Positions 16,318 through 25,402 of a DNA stretch of 64,000 nt are shown here, piece after piece. The stretch lies in contig ONOU01000010.1 of the NCBI GenBank assembly GCA_900319525.1, positions 1 to 64,000 on the forward strand, read 5' to 3'. The notes beneath the pieces are model-generated. The model worked only from the letters and a program-made list of their open reading frames with translations, ran no database searches and had not been told where the DNA came from. A program made the position numbers and the translations under genes. Origin of the DNA: an uncultured Prevotellaceae bacterium (lineage in GTDB: Bacteria > Bacteroidota > Bacteroidia > Bacteroidales > Muribaculaceae). Every line of letters starts with the position of its first letter. Within the stretch, counting starts at the first letter, position 1.

Positions 16318-19092
16318 TTATGAATTTTGATTTTCTTCGTTCAACACCATTTCGTCCAGATTAATATCGTAAAAATGAACTACTTCATTAAGCATGCTCA
16401 ATGCTCCTGTGTAGTAATTGCTGGCGAGGTAGCCGAAGTTTGCCACTCTACGCATCTCGTTTTCTACCAGTTTCTTTTCCATCGTCCAGAAACGACGGTC
16501 ATAATGGGGCGAGTGGAAATCGGGCACTACCACCATATCATAGATGTATGCAAACTTCTTGTCGTCATGACGACGCAACAATCTACCACGGCGTTGTATG
16601 AACTGGCGAGGGTTGCCTGTACTTGATGTAAAGATGCCATATTCTGCGCGAGGCACATCTACACCCTCATCAAGACAATTTTTTGCAAAAAGCACATTAA
16701 GACGACCATCAGCAAATGCAGCGAGTTTCTGACGTCGCATTTCTTTTGAGTCTTCTCCCGTATATGAGTTGCAGGTCACATTGGGGAATGTCTGTTTCAA
16801 TACAGCCTGCATTTCTTTCAGAATATATTCATCCAGTCGCTCGTCATCAGCTTCATCCAGTCTTGTACGTTTTCCTGCTGCGGAATATACGAAACAATAT
16901 TTGAGTTTTTCTTCGCCAATTGTCTGCAATATCTGCCGAAATACGCCCATCTTGTTACGTGCCTTGTGCAAAAGATTTTTTCTAAGTAACAATAGCTTTC
17001 TTGCTCTCTCAGGATCAGAGAATTCACCCTTGTTGCCGTTATACATCTGCACTAGTTGCCGGGTTATTCTTGCATACTCAAACATCTCGTCATCTTCAAG
17101 TTTAGCAAGATATGGGAAGTAGTAATAAGGCATTAGACGCTCTTCCTTAATAGCTCTACTCATAGAGAAGCTATAGGTGTAGGGATGCGTATCATTGAAG
17201 AAACTTTCAATCTCTCTTGTTCCTTCTTCGTCATAAATACGATTGGGCGTAGCAGACAATGCGATGCGTCTTTCTATCGTCAATGTGTGGAAAGCATTCC
17301 TTACAGATGTTGAACCAATATTGTGAGCCTCATCTGCAATGAGGATGGCGCCTTTTGATAGTTTGGGAAGCATTACCTGGAAATCCTTCATAACAAAGGA
17401 TTGGTAGGTTGAAATGATGACATAGTTTACATTTCTGCCCAGCCCCATTTTCATAATCATCTTTGCCAATTCTACTTTCCATTGAGCATTCTCTGACGAC
17501 ACCTTAACCACATTCCTAAAGTTGAAATTACGCACTTCGTCGCCCCATTGTTCTACAAGGGCAAGTGAAGGTACCAGAATTAGCAATCTATAGAAATCGT
17601 CATCTCGATATTCTTCAAGAGCGCAATTGAGTGAGGTGATGGTTTTGCCTGTACCAGTCGCCATTGCAAACACACCTCGTTTGCCACGACCTTTCCAAGC
17701 TTGATAGGCATCTATCTGATATGGACGCGGCCCATCCTTAAACTTAAATGGGAAATGAGGCTCGTCGACAGATGCAAGGAAATATTCTTGTTCAAGTTCC
17801 TTCATCACCGCATTTTCCAATTTCACCAAATCGTCTAAGTCAGACGTTGGATAGGTTACGAGTATTCTATTGCAGAACTCTTCAGCAGGGAATACCATGA
17901 TGTCTGGATTCCTATTTCCCCATATGCTATCGAAATCGTCATGATATCCCTTGATGCGTTCTCGATCATCATCACTACGCCAAGAGCAGATGGTGTCAAT
18001 TGCTTCAATATTCTTTGTAAGTCCTGAGGCAGTAAGGTTCATCGAACCATTAAACGCCACCTCGTTGCCCTCCGTGTCAGCAAAAATGCCAAACTTTTCA
18101 TGAGCAATACCATCCTCCTTCAGCATGACAATTTTAATCTCTATACGATGCTGGCTTATTAGGTACGATAGGCAGCGAAAAAACAGTTCATCACGTCGAG
18201 AGAATATTTTCAACAATCTGTCATACGACTGTATCATATACTGCTCGAAACCTTGGTAATCGCTATTCTTCAATAGTTTGTAATCATCCTCTGTAACACT
18301 TGGATTGATATACATGCGCATATTGCCACCATTCTTGACGAAATGAGCAAAGCCACATGCAAGCACATTGAAGCATGCACTGCTGAAATAGCCAAGACCT
18401 AAATCCAAATGTGAGCTATTTATCAATGCCTTTGTGAAAAATTCTGTTGGCTTATGTTCGCGTTTTGATGAATAGCGCAATTCATAGTTCTGAGACGATA
18501 AATCTGTTCGAGAAATTGATTCTTCACGTGCACACCAAACGGTATCATCAGAATGGCCATAATTAATGATGTCACTTTCACCGCAAGCTGAATGGTTCTT
18601 ATATGGTTTACTAAGCAGTCCCCATGTATTAGCATCATTAAAATGCACAAATACATTCTTGTCCTGAATAAGCGATGAGTTCAAATTAGGTCGCGTTGTC
18701 GGTGATTTACGGTGACTATTGACATAGTCGAGAATTGCTTGTAACTTTTGAGGTTTAGCGTTACTCTCTAAAAATTCCTTTGCTAATCCCCGAATGGTAG
18801 GCTCAGTATCCTTTTTTACCTGTTGCTTTTTATACTTCGGCAGTATGATTCTGTCATCAGGATCTGGATAGAGCCCATACATTTCAGCAACCTCAATTGC
18901 TAAAACATCTGCAATTTTGGTAGTTTTGGTTAGTCTATAATCATGCCAAACTTCATGATGGTCATCGATGAATGACGCGAGTATTATGCACTCACCCCCC
19001 TTGGCAGCAATTACCTGCTGTCTAAACACCTCGTGGAACTTATCAAAGTCGAACACGTCAGCGTATTCCATTCTCCGGGTGATGTCTATCAT
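16318..19092 (-). CDS. PLD-type nuclease fused to an SF2 DEAH helicase
   Basis: A 924-aa fusion. A phospholipase-D-type nuclease domain (about 200-390) carries the motif HEKFGIFAD with downstream NGSMN, His near residue 331. A superfamily II helicase follows with Walker A ATGTGKT (about 481), LIADEAH (about 587), ALSATPNR (motif III) and QFIQRRGRLLRR (motif VI, about 834). This is the architecture of a restriction translocase-nuclease, so it is the best candidate for the DNA-cutting subunit of the operon. It overlaps dndE by 4 nt (ATGA), linking it directly to the modification genes. Single PLD motif, so a dimer is expected. Confidence 0.85.
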   Translation of the reverse strand: MIDITRRMEYADVFDFDKFHEVFRQQVIAAKGGECIILASFIDDHHEVWHDYRLTKTTKIADVLAIEVAEMYGLYPDPDDRIILPKYKKQQVKKDTEPTIRGLAKEFLESNAKPQKLQAILDYVNSHRKSPTTRPNLNSSLIQDKNVFVHFNDANTWGLLSKPYKNHSACGESDIINYGHSDDTVWCAREESISRTDLSSQNYELRYSSKREHKPTEFFTKALINSSHLDLGLGYFSSACFNVLACGFAHFVKNGGNMRMYINPSVTEDDYKLLKNSDYQGFEQYMIQSYDRLLKIFSRRDELFFRCLSYLISQHRIEIKIVMLKEDGIAHEKFGIFADTEGNEVAFNGSMNLTASGLTKNIEAIDTICSWRSDDDRERIKGYHDDFDSIWGNRNPDIMVFPAEEFCNRILVTYPTSDLDDLVKLENAVMKELEQEYFLASVDEPHFPFKFKDGPRPYQIDAYQAWKGRGKRGVFAMATGTGKTITSLNCALEEYRDDDFYRLLILVPSLALVEQWGDEVRNFNFRNVVKVSSENAQWKVELAKMIMKMGLGRNVNYVIISTYQSFVMKDFQVMLPKLSKGAILIADEAHNIGSTSVRNAFHTLTIERRIALSATPNRIYDEEGTREIESFFNDTHPYTYSFSMSRAIKEERLMPYYYFPYLAKLEDDEMFEYARITRQLVQMYNGNKGEFSDPERARKLLLLRKNLLHKARNKMGVFRQILQTIGEEKLKYCFVYSAAGKRTRLDEADDERLDEYILKEMQAVLKQTFPNVTCNSYTGEDSKEMRRQKLAAFADGRLNVLFAKNCLDEGVDVPRAEYGIFTSSTGNPRQFIQRRGRLLRRHDDKKFAYIYDMVVVPDFHSPHYDRRFWTMEKKLVENEMRRVANFGYLASNYYTGALSMLNEVVHFYDINLDEMVLNEENQNS

Positions 19093-19481
19093 ATCTCGCT
19101 CAATCCTTCATGAATTTTGTCAAACAAATAATCGAATCCTACCAAATTGGGATTATCTTTTACATCTTTATCTATCAGTTCCAAGCCATCATCAAGATGC
19201 AACTTGAAGTATCGGGGCAAATCCTTGTCTGTACTCTTTATCTGGTAGTGTTCGCAAATCATAGAGAGATACAGCGGGAACAAATTTCCAAACAATACAT
19301 TCCTGCTATATTCTTTACCGCCAGAGTCCTTAACTTTAGTCGGGTCAAAATGATTCCCCTGCTTCAATGAGTAAGCGATGGCTATACGTGCAATGATATT
19401 CTCTGCACCAAGACCAAACTTTCTTGTCAGCCTCGCTACACGCTCCCTATTTTCTGTACTTGTCTTTATCTGGCCTATCAT
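19089..19481 (-). CDS. dndE: DNA sulfur modification protein DndE
   Basis: DndE is a small helical protein that binds nicked DNA and completes the DndCDE complex placing sulfur in the DNA backbone. At 130 aa it has the family pattern: TSTENRERVARLTRKFGLGAENIIARIAIAYSL-type opening helices, and the SGGKEYSRNVLFG and YLSMICEHY segments. It follows dndD by 5 nt and overlaps the helicase gene by 4 nt. The order dndC-dndD-dndE is canonical. Confidence 0.85.
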   Translation of the reverse strand: MIGQIKTSTENRERVARLTRKFGLGAENIIARIAIAYSLKQGNHFDPTKVKDSGGKEYSRNVLFGNLFPLYLSMICEHYQIKSTDKDLPRYFKLHLDDGLELIDKDVKDNPNLVGFDYLFDKIHEGLSEI

Positions 19482-19486
19482 TGATT

Positions 19487-21601
19487 CTAATTCTTTTGCA
19501 TTAAGTTATTCACGTTAGCTGCGTCGAAGTATGACCTCGAAGTGTCATTGACAATAAGTGTGGCACTTTCAACAAAGGGTAGCAGAGTCTTGTATTCTGC
19601 TTCAGTCAATTCCTTGTGCAACAGTGGAAACAAAATAACCTGCTTCGAGATGGAGGGATAGAACTCGCTGATAATCTTCGAAGAGTGGCTCTTGTCAAAC
19701 TTCTGCAACGGGCTGTCAATGAATACTGGAAACTGAATTCCGCTTTCGTCCACAAGTGCTTTTAGGATAGAAGTAGCATAAAGCTGCTTTTCGCCCTTAG
19801 ACAGCATATTCTTATTGATGACGTTTCCATCACATGAGAACAGATTGATATCCATTGTATCTGAGCCAAGTACTACCTCCACGTTACTGATAAAATCTTC
19901 TTTGTGCATCAGTGTGTTCAGCGTATTCTTGATGCGAAGTTCAAGCGATGATTTTTTGTTTTTCTTCAACGAAAGAAGGAAGGTGTCAAGTTCTGTTATG
20001 AGCTCGCTTGCCAGTTTGTCCTTTGCTTCGTCAGCATCGTCAACACTAATCTTGCGGCTGAGTTCCTTTATCTTTTTGTCGTAAGATTCAATTGTCAATT
20101 GCAACTCTCCGGTTCTGATATGACCTAGACGCCGTTCCTCTTCGTTGGCCTTGATTTCTTCTTCTATCTTGTTCTTGCTATCACGCAGACCTTTAACTAC
20201 TTCATCGCTCTCCTTACTCTTGATGTTTGACAGTCTTTTACTATAACGCTCCAAGTTAAGTTTGTTCTTACGATAGGATTCTGCCAAAGTTTCAAATTCG
20301 ATTCGATACGTTGTCGTCAGGCAGTTGTAAACGGCTTCTACCTCTGCAAACTCATCGTCATTAAGGGGTACTTGAATATCTCTGTCACATGCATGACCTC
20401 TATATTTCTCAATAATAGCTTCGAGTTGTTTGTGAGCATCTTTCTTAGAATCCTTGTTAACGGGCATCTTATCAAGAAGCCCCTTCATCTCTTTGCTCAA
20501 AGCATCCAAAACGCTATTCTGAGCAGTAGCTGTATTGTTGTTGGCTATTGCTTCATGGTCAACTTTAGCCAACTCGTAGGCACGAGCAAACAGCTTACCA
20601 GAAATAGCAAATGGGGCATAGTCAATGAACTGCTTTAGGGCAGATTTCATCTCAATATCGTCTTTCTTACATTTCTCGATGTCATCCTTTACGCGCTGAA
20701 GTTCTTCTGTCTTAACTGAGTTCCCTTCGCGAGACAACTGTAATTGCAACTGGCCGTCTTGCTCTCTCAGATTTATCAGTGTAGTATCGATTTCTGTCAG
20801 TGAATCAGTAAGCCGGGACAGCTCATTTGATGCATCCTCACGTTCTGCCTCCAGTTTTTCCAACTCGTCTTTTAGTCCTATATCTTTCGACTTCTTGCGA
20901 TAACGCAAGCGCAGACCTTCCAGATTGCTTCTCAGTTCTTCATACTTTCTGATACCAAGCACTTCTTCGTATGCCTTGCTCAGCTTGCGACGCTCTGCAA
21001 TGGTGCCAGTATCTGCCAACGAGACGATTTCTTCTGAGTCAAAGAAAAAAAGTTTGGCAATATCCTTATTTAGAATGAAGTCGTTGATAAATACTTCTGG
21101 CCCGATCTCATCTGTCAGTTCGCTTTTTACCCCGTCAATCAGAATCTCTATATCTTCTTTTTGAAGTAGTGCATCATAGCTTCTGGTAACAACAATCTTC
21201 TGACAGGGAATTGAGGGAATGCCAACTTCAGCAAAGCAGATAGCTACACTATAGACACTATCTTTCTTGATAACCTCGTAGCCGTTAGTGTAGCCGTTCT
21301 TCTTTATCTGTGCAACTATCTCTGGCGTAGCTTTTTCTTCATAACGCTTAGCAGCATTCTGGTTTAGAATTTCCTTCTGTACAGCCGCATAGCTGCTGCT
21401 TGTCTCTTGACCTGAAACTGGCACGTCGCCAACAAATCTGCCAAACAGACACCACAGCAAAGAATGAAGCAGCGTGGTTTTACCAAACCCGTTTTCGCCA
21501 CAAATCAAATGAATATTCTTGACATCGTCAAAGCGGAAATGGATGACATTCTCACCTTCGTAGAGACGATAGTTGTTGAGCGTTATGCTTTCAATCAGCA
21601 T
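19487..21601 (-). CDS. dndD: DNA sulfur modification ATPase DndD
   Basis: SMC/RecF-type ATPase of the phosphorothioation complex, thought to open DNA for sulfur insertion. Walker A is GENGFGKT (35-42), long coiled coils lie at about 215-290 and 425-530, the ABC signature is LSKGEKQLYATS (about 600), and Walker B is FPVFIDSPLQKFD (about 625). 704 aa, slightly longer than many DndD proteins. It overlaps the end of dndC by 11 nt, so translation is coupled. Name based on the combination of this fold with DndC and DndE neighbours. Confidence 0.87.
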   Translation of the reverse strand: MLIESITLNNYRLYEGENVIHFRFDDVKNIHLICGENGFGKTTLLHSLLWCLFGRFVGDVPVSGQETSSSYAAVQKEILNQNAAKRYEEKATPEIVAQIKKNGYTNGYEVIKKDSVYSVAICFAEVGIPSIPCQKIVVTRSYDALLQKEDIEILIDGVKSELTDEIGPEVFINDFILNKDIAKLFFFDSEEIVSLADTGTIAERRKLSKAYEEVLGIRKYEELRSNLEGLRLRYRKKSKDIGLKDELEKLEAEREDASNELSRLTDSLTEIDTTLINLREQDGQLQLQLSREGNSVKTEELQRVKDDIEKCKKDDIEMKSALKQFIDYAPFAISGKLFARAYELAKVDHEAIANNNTATAQNSVLDALSKEMKGLLDKMPVNKDSKKDAHKQLEAIIEKYRGHACDRDIQVPLNDDEFAEVEAVYNCLTTTYRIEFETLAESYRKNKLNLERYSKRLSNIKSKESDEVVKGLRDSKNKIEEEIKANEEERRLGHIRTGELQLTIESYDKKIKELSRKISVDDADEAKDKLASELITELDTFLLSLKKNKKSSLELRIKNTLNTLMHKEDFISNVEVVLGSDTMDINLFSCDGNVINKNMLSKGEKQLYATSILKALVDESGIQFPVFIDSPLQKFDKSHSSKIISEFYPSISKQVILFPLLHKELTEAEYKTLLPFVESATLIVNDTSRSYFDAANVNNLMQKN

Positions 21602-22964
21602 ACTGACCTCCTTTCTTTACGAATCTATCCAACTGCTCGTCAATGTCGTTCTGGAGTCCAAATTTTCGCATCATCAGCACCTTACTCTTTTGCAAGGCAA
21701 GCAGTTCCTGTATCAACTGGAAGTGCTTCGAATCTGAACAAGACTTCTCCAGAATCAAACGCTCCTGCAAGCCAATCTCTAAATTGGGAATATTATAGCC
21801 ATAAATATCGTTATAGATGTCATTCACCGTTGGTTTGAAATAACCGTCGCGAAACCAAATCACCTGGATAGCTATCAGTTCCTGACTAGTTATCAGCCTT
21901 ACGCTAGAATGTCCTTTTTGCACTATTTTCTGCGTCTCCAGTAGTTCTCGCAACATCTGAACCCGATACTCGAAAGTGTAGTTTCCTTGGTTGTGGCCTG
22001 TCTCGTCAACAGCAGATTGACCATTTCGACGTGTTGACAAACGCAATTCAGATTTGTTACGATTCTCCACAAGACGATCGTGATATTCCAAAAGTGGTGT
22101 CATCCACGTGAATCCGTTTCTGATTAGTGAAGTCATCGACTTATCTTCTTTGGCAACTGTACAAATCCAACACCCAAAACGGCTCTGACCACATGAGCGG
22201 TGACTATCATCTGTCACAACGGTAGGGCACTCGTAGTCATCAGCAGAGGCGTTCATGTATATCTGGAAAAGGATTTTGTTGTCAAATCCCCAGGGTGAAG
22301 GGATAGAATTGATAACCCACCATACTTCTTCGAGCATTAGTTCTTTTATGGGGGCATAAGTAAAAGTGTTGGGATTTAATGGATGTTTCGACAAGCGGTG
22401 CCCTTTGATTTCATGTTTTTTGATTGAGCGTTCGCGCTGCTGACTCTCTGCTAATCGTGTACCCACAAGCACGATAGCCTCTCCATCTGCCACAACTTGA
22501 TCTGTAATAAACTTCGAGGTAGGCTTAATCTTCATCTTGTCTGTGCAGAAACGGAAGGAATTGTTGGGTACAGGGTACCCCTTTCCAATGACGCAACTCC
22601 AGAAAGTATCCTCTAGCTGTGGTGTTGTTCTTACTACTTGAATCGGCAGTTTCTGCTCAAATGCTGCATTCTCAATTTTGAGCAACACCGTAGAAACATA
22701 TTTATCGATAACGGGATTCTCCACCATTGTATCATTACAAACAACGTAAACCCTACGCCTAAGTTCTTTCCCCTCTTCTCGTAGAGAAAGCATGGAAATC
22801 CATGTGAGCATTAAGAGAGTTGTTGAGTCTTTGCCACCCGAAAAACCAATAATCCACGGACGACAGGTCCTGTCTGCCTCCATATACTGGTCTTTAAGCT
22901 CGTCAACGACGGCTAGGACTCTTTTAGACTTTATTTCGATCTTGTTATAATTCAAATTGCCCAT
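21591..22964 (-). CDS. dndC: DNA sulfurtransferase-type protein DndC
   Basis: PAPS-reductase-like PP-loop ATPase that activates the DNA backbone and passes sulfur in DNA phosphorothioation. The PP-loop is IIGFSGGKDSTT (about 38-49). The cysteines of the iron-sulfur cluster appear as SCGQSRFGCWICTVAKEDKS. WMTPLLEYHDRLVE and the long C-terminal helical part are typical of DndC rather than of CysH. 457 aa. It is preceded by an XRE-type regulator with a 7-nt gap and followed by dndD. No dndA is present; a host IscS-type desulfurase commonly replaces it. Confidence 0.9.
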   Translation of the reverse strand: MGNLNYNKIEIKSKRVLAVVDELKDQYMEADRTCRPWIIGFSGGKDSTTLLMLTWISMLSLREEGKELRRRVYVVCNDTMVENPVIDKYVSTVLLKIENAAFEQKLPIQVVRTTPQLEDTFWSCVIGKGYPVPNNSFRFCTDKMKIKPTSKFITDQVVADGEAIVLVGTRLAESQQRERSIKKHEIKGHRLSKHPLNPNTFTYAPIKELMLEEVWWVINSIPSPWGFDNKILFQIYMNASADDYECPTVVTDDSHRSCGQSRFGCWICTVAKEDKSMTSLIRNGFTWMTPLLEYHDRLVENRNKSELRLSTRRNGQSAVDETGHNQGNYTFEYRVQMLRELLETQKIVQKGHSSVRLITSQELIAIQVIWFRDGYFKPTVNDIYNDIYGYNIPNLEIGLQERLILEKSCSDSKHFQLIQELLALQKSKVLMMRKFGLQNDIDEQLDRFVKKGGQYAD

Positions 22965-22971
22965 GTCATCC

Positions 22972-23232
22972 TCAATGAATATCCTTATAAATTATCAACT
23001 CTTCTTTTTTCTCAGGAAACACCGAGTTAACATATTCTTTGTTTATTAATTCTTCTATTGCAATATTTAATAGCTTCGCAATCTTTATATACGTTTCCAT
23101 TGGTGGCTGTGAAGAGTTGGTGCACCATTTTGACACAGTAGTAGGAGCACAGCCCAATTGCTCCGCAAGCCACTTGTTGGTTCTCTTCTTCTCCGCAAGA
23201 ACCACTTTAATGCGATTGATGTCTTTGTCCAT
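22972..23232 (-). CDS. XRE-family HTH regulator at the head of the dnd operon
   Basis: An 86-aa Cro/CI-type regulator. The HTH covers about 8-60 (KVVLAEKKRTNKWLAEQLG, then PTTVSKWCTN and SQPPMETYIKIAKLL). The ATG at 23232 is chosen because an upstream in-frame codon at 23262 would overlap the -7 box and so lie before the transcription start. Its position, first in the operon and 7 nt before dndC, suggests that it controls dnd expression, a role otherwise played by DndB, which is missing here. Autoregulation is likely but not shown. Confidence 0.85.
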   Translation of the reverse strand: MDKDINRIKVVLAEKKRTNKWLAEQLGCAPTTVSKWCTNSSQPPMETYIKIAKLLNIAIEELINKEYVNSVFPEKKEELIIYKDIH

Positions 23233-23259
23233 CGTTATATATATCTTTTTGTTATGCTG

Positions 23260-23267
23260 CAAAGGTA
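23260..23267 (-). promoter_or_regulatory. -7 box of the dnd operon (TACCTTTG on the minus strand)
   Basis: Matches TAnnTTTG, 27 nt before the ATG of the XRE gene. It is the only convincing promoter seen before the ten downstream genes, which are separated by at most 15 nt, so one long transcript to 10154 is expected. Confidence 0.6.
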
Positions 23268-23477
23268 ACCATTTTCAGCGAGAAACAGTGCAGAATATCA
23301 CTTAAAATAGCAAAAATTTCACTTAATTGCTCTCCTGACCACTTTTTGGGCTGAGAAAATGGCGGTTTGGTTTGCGCCTTTGCGTTATATACACAAAGTG
23401 GACCAAACATGCTTCACCATCACGATTATCTCGTGCTAGCGAAAGGAGAAATATTTTTCTTTTCGCCGCCACATTGA
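23268..23477. other. Intergenic region without recognised genes
   Basis: About 210 bp between the dnd promoter and the end of the integrase gene. It is AT-rich and contains no convincing small ORF. There is no clear terminator hairpin for the integrase transcript. Confidence 0.5.
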
Positions 23478-24656
23478 TTAGAGGTTGAGTTCCGGCAGGC
23501 TGTTGATGGCATCCTCTTTCAGCTTGTCAACGGCACGAGTGTATTTCTCGGTGTGCTTCAAACCGCTATGGCCAAGAAGGCTGGCAACGGTCTTGATATT
23601 GGCACCGTTGTTGAGTATGTTCACAGCAAAGGAGTGGCGAGCGCAATGCCAACTAATATGCTTGTCAATGCCGGCACGCTTCACCCACCGTTTAACGGAC
23701 TTGCAGCAGCTTTCGTATGATGGGAGGTTGAAAACGAGTGATTCCTTTGTCTCTCCTTCTTTTGGTCTGCCTACCAGATGAATAAGTCCATCATTGAGGG
23801 GGATGGTGACCCAACTACGGGCGGAGTGTCCTTTGGTCTTGTCTTGCTCGAAGCGCAGGAGTTTGTTGGCATAGTCAATGTTCGAGTAGCGCAGATCTTT
23901 GATATCGCAGAAACGCATACCTGTATAGAGACAAAAGATGAAAGCATTGCGAACGTTCTCTTTCTCAAACTGATAGTGGGTATCCATGAGTTTTTGAATC
24001 TCCTCTTGCGAGAGCACATCTTTTTTGAGCACCTGGTCGTCAACGACGCAGCCAACTCCTTTACATGGATCTTTCGCCATGATGCCTTGATCTACGGCAG
24101 AGCGTACCACCTTTTTGAATCGCTGCAAGATGCTTTTTGCCCCTTCGCCCACACTACGAGTCTGGAGATATTCGGCAAATTTCACCATCATTTCATGAGT
24201 GATAGCATCGGGCCGGATGAAGTCTTTCAACAGCGGATGATACTCCGCAAGGAAGTCCTTGAAACGACTGAGGGCAATCTGAATCATGCGGATGTCCTTC
24301 TTGGTATAGCTGCTGATGTACGACTGGTAATAGTCGAGGAAGTTGATGCCCTTCTCTTTCTTCAGTCGGTAACCCTCGCGGTTGTCCAGGAACTCTTGTT
24401 CACGCTCGAAGCGAATCTTCTTAGCTAGTTCCAGCGTCTCCTTGTTTTGCTGTCGTTGGATGGGTGTACGGGGAGATGCCAAAAGATACAGCGACAGACT
24501 TTCCTTCTTGCGAATGGACGTGCCGTTGTCCCGATTATAACCCATCTGATACTCCAAATATAGGCTATATTCGGTGTCATTCTTTACCAATTTCTTCAAT
24601 AATCGCGGATTTCCTGCTTCCACGAGGTTCTTGTTCTTGCCTCTTGATTCTGCCAT
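23478..24656 (-). CDS. Tyrosine recombinase/integrase of element 1
   Basis: A 392-aa site-specific recombinase, complete. An Arm/SAM-like N-terminal half (ITHEMMVKFAEYLQ) precedes the catalytic domain with Arg in YTGMRFCD, HxxR in WHCARHSF, His in LLGHSG and the nucleophile Tyr in EKYTRAV. It lies at the right end of element 1, reading inward, with its -7 box at 24692-24699 and the arm repeats at 24715-24739 directly upstream, so binding of its own arm sites could repress its promoter. It may also serve element 2, which has the same core but no integrase. Confidence 0.93.
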   Translation of the reverse strand: MAESRGKNKNLVEAGNPRLLKKLVKNDTEYSLYLEYQMGYNRDNGTSIRKKESLSLYLLASPRTPIQRQQNKETLELAKKIRFEREQEFLDNREGYRLKKEKGINFLDYYQSYISSYTKKDIRMIQIALSRFKDFLAEYHPLLKDFIRPDAITHEMMVKFAEYLQTRSVGEGAKSILQRFKKVVRSAVDQGIMAKDPCKGVGCVVDDQVLKKDVLSQEEIQKLMDTHYQFEKENVRNAFIFCLYTGMRFCDIKDLRYSNIDYANKLLRFEQDKTKGHSARSWVTIPLNDGLIHLVGRPKEGETKESLVFNLPSYESCCKSVKRWVKRAGIDKHISWHCARHSFAVNILNNGANIKTVASLLGHSGLKHTEKYTRAVDKLKEDAINSLPELNL

Positions 24657-24691
24657 AAGTCGTTTATTTGCTGATGTTTTCTTTTCGTCTG

Positions 24692-24699
24692 CAAAGGTA
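24692..24699 (-). promoter_or_regulatory. -7 box of integrase 2 (TACCTTTG on the minus strand)
   Basis: Matches the Bacteroidales -7 consensus, 36 nt before the ATG at 24656. The expected -33 region coincides with the arm repeats at 24715-24739. Confidence 0.55.
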
Positions 24700-24714
24700 C
24701 AAAAAGTTTTAATT

Positions 24715-24739
24715 CTGGGGTGTTAAAAAGGTGTTAATT
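24715..24739. repeat. Right arm repeat of element 1 (GGTGTTAA x2)
   Basis: Identical over 25 bp to 1590-1614 at the left end, same orientation. It lies between integrase 2 and the core site at 24864. Probable integrase arm-binding site. Confidence 0.65.
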
Positions 24740-24863
24740 CTAACAAAACAAGGGCAAAAATGTGGTATTTTGTCAAAAATCAGAAAAATTGAGAAACATT
24801 GCAAATCGTTGTATATCAATTACTTTGTTGCTTTTTCTTTCCTTTGTTTGAGGCGGTTATGTT

Positions 24864-24877
24864 CCGGCTCTGGGTAC
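24864..24877 (+). other. Attachment core shared by elements 1 and 2 (CCGGCTCTGGGTAC)
   Basis: Second exact copy of the 14-bp core. To its left is the right arm of element 1 and to its right the left arm of element 2, as expected after tandem insertion at one site. Confidence 0.7.
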
Positions 24878-24890
24878 TAAGCAAATAAGC

Positions 24891-24925
24891 AATGCGCTGT
24901 GTCTCAATTGGATACAGCGCATTTT
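24891..24925. terminator. Perfect 13-bp hairpin beside the second core
   Basis: AATGCGCTGTGTC pairs with GATACAGCGCATT over a 7-nt loop, then a short T run. Same position relative to the core as the hairpins at 1549 and 31541. Confidence 0.6.
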
Positions 24926-24944
24926 ACTTGAACATTACTTGAAC
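24926..24944. repeat. Left arm repeat of element 2 (ACTTGAAC x2)
   Basis: ACTTGAACATTACTTGAAC, found again exactly at 31373-31391 in the same orientation. Together with the cores these mark the ends of element 2. Confidence 0.65.
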
Positions 24945-24972
24945 AATTTGGTGAGTTGTTACTCTGGGAACT

Positions 24973-25353
24973 TCATGCCGCGAGTTCACAGTCGTCGGTG
25001 GAGCCGATCAGCTTGTGGACTTTGTTCTCGGCCTGTTGCTGGATTCCCGGAGTGATTTGGGCACGGGCCGAATGAACAGCGAATGCGACGGCGGCCAGGT
25101 CGTCGGTGAATCCCGCAACGGGGATGAAATCGGGAATCAGGTCCAGCGGTACCAGGACGTATCCCAAAGCCCCCAGAATCTCAGCCTTGACCTTGACGGG
25201 CACGTCGCGGGACTTGAGGACATAATAGAGCACATACACGTTGTAGAGCAGTTTGCCACCCATCTTCTTGCCAAGGCGTTTCACCTTGCTCATGAGACCT
25301 TCATCCGAATACTTGTCCACATAGGCAGCAGTGTCAATTTCTTTCTTTGCCAT
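24973..25353 (-). CDS. YkvA/DUF1232 family protein
   Basis: A 126-aa protein of the DUF1232 (YkvA) family. The signature is ILGALGYVLVPLDLIPDFIPVAG followed by TDDLAAV, preceded by YVLYYVLKSRDVPVK. Members are small, often membrane-associated proteins of unknown function and are common near stress and defence genes. The ATG at 25353 is taken as the start. A possible -7 box TAGCTTTG lies upstream on the minus strand near 25402. It is the gene nearest the left end of element 2 and points away from cas13b. Codon use is GC-rich, unlike the AT-rich micro-genes next to it. Confidence 0.82.
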   Translation of the reverse strand: MAKKEIDTAAYVDKYSDEGLMSKVKRLGKKMGGKLLYNVYVLYYVLKSRDVPVKVKAEILGALGYVLVPLDLIPDFIPVAGFTDDLAAVAFAVHSARAQITPGIQQQAENKVHKLIGSTDDCELAA

Positions 25354-25402
25354 AATCAAAACATGTTTTAATTGGTTAATTTGTAAGCATCAGCACAAAG
25401 CT

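Larger units (their letters stand above)
1531..24877. mobile_element. Element 1: integrative mobilizable element carrying a dnd defence operon
   Basis: About 23.3 kb bounded by direct repeats of the 14-bp core and, just inside, by identical 25-bp arm repeats (1590-1614, 24715-24739). It contains the usual parts of a Bacteroidales mobilizable element: Xis-like HTH protein, RepA-like ATPase, primase, MobC-like protein, relaxase and an integrase at the right end. No type IV secretion or tra genes are present, so it would need a helper conjugative element. Cargo is AbiH, an AlbA_2 protein and the dndCDE-effector operon. Boundaries come from the sequence; mobility is inferred from gene content. 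Confidence 0.85.

Noticed and set aside
10154-23262. DndA, DndB or DndFGH genes
   Set aside because: No cysteine desulfurase, DGQHR-type DndB or large DptH-like helicase was found; the helicase here has a PLD domain and different partners.
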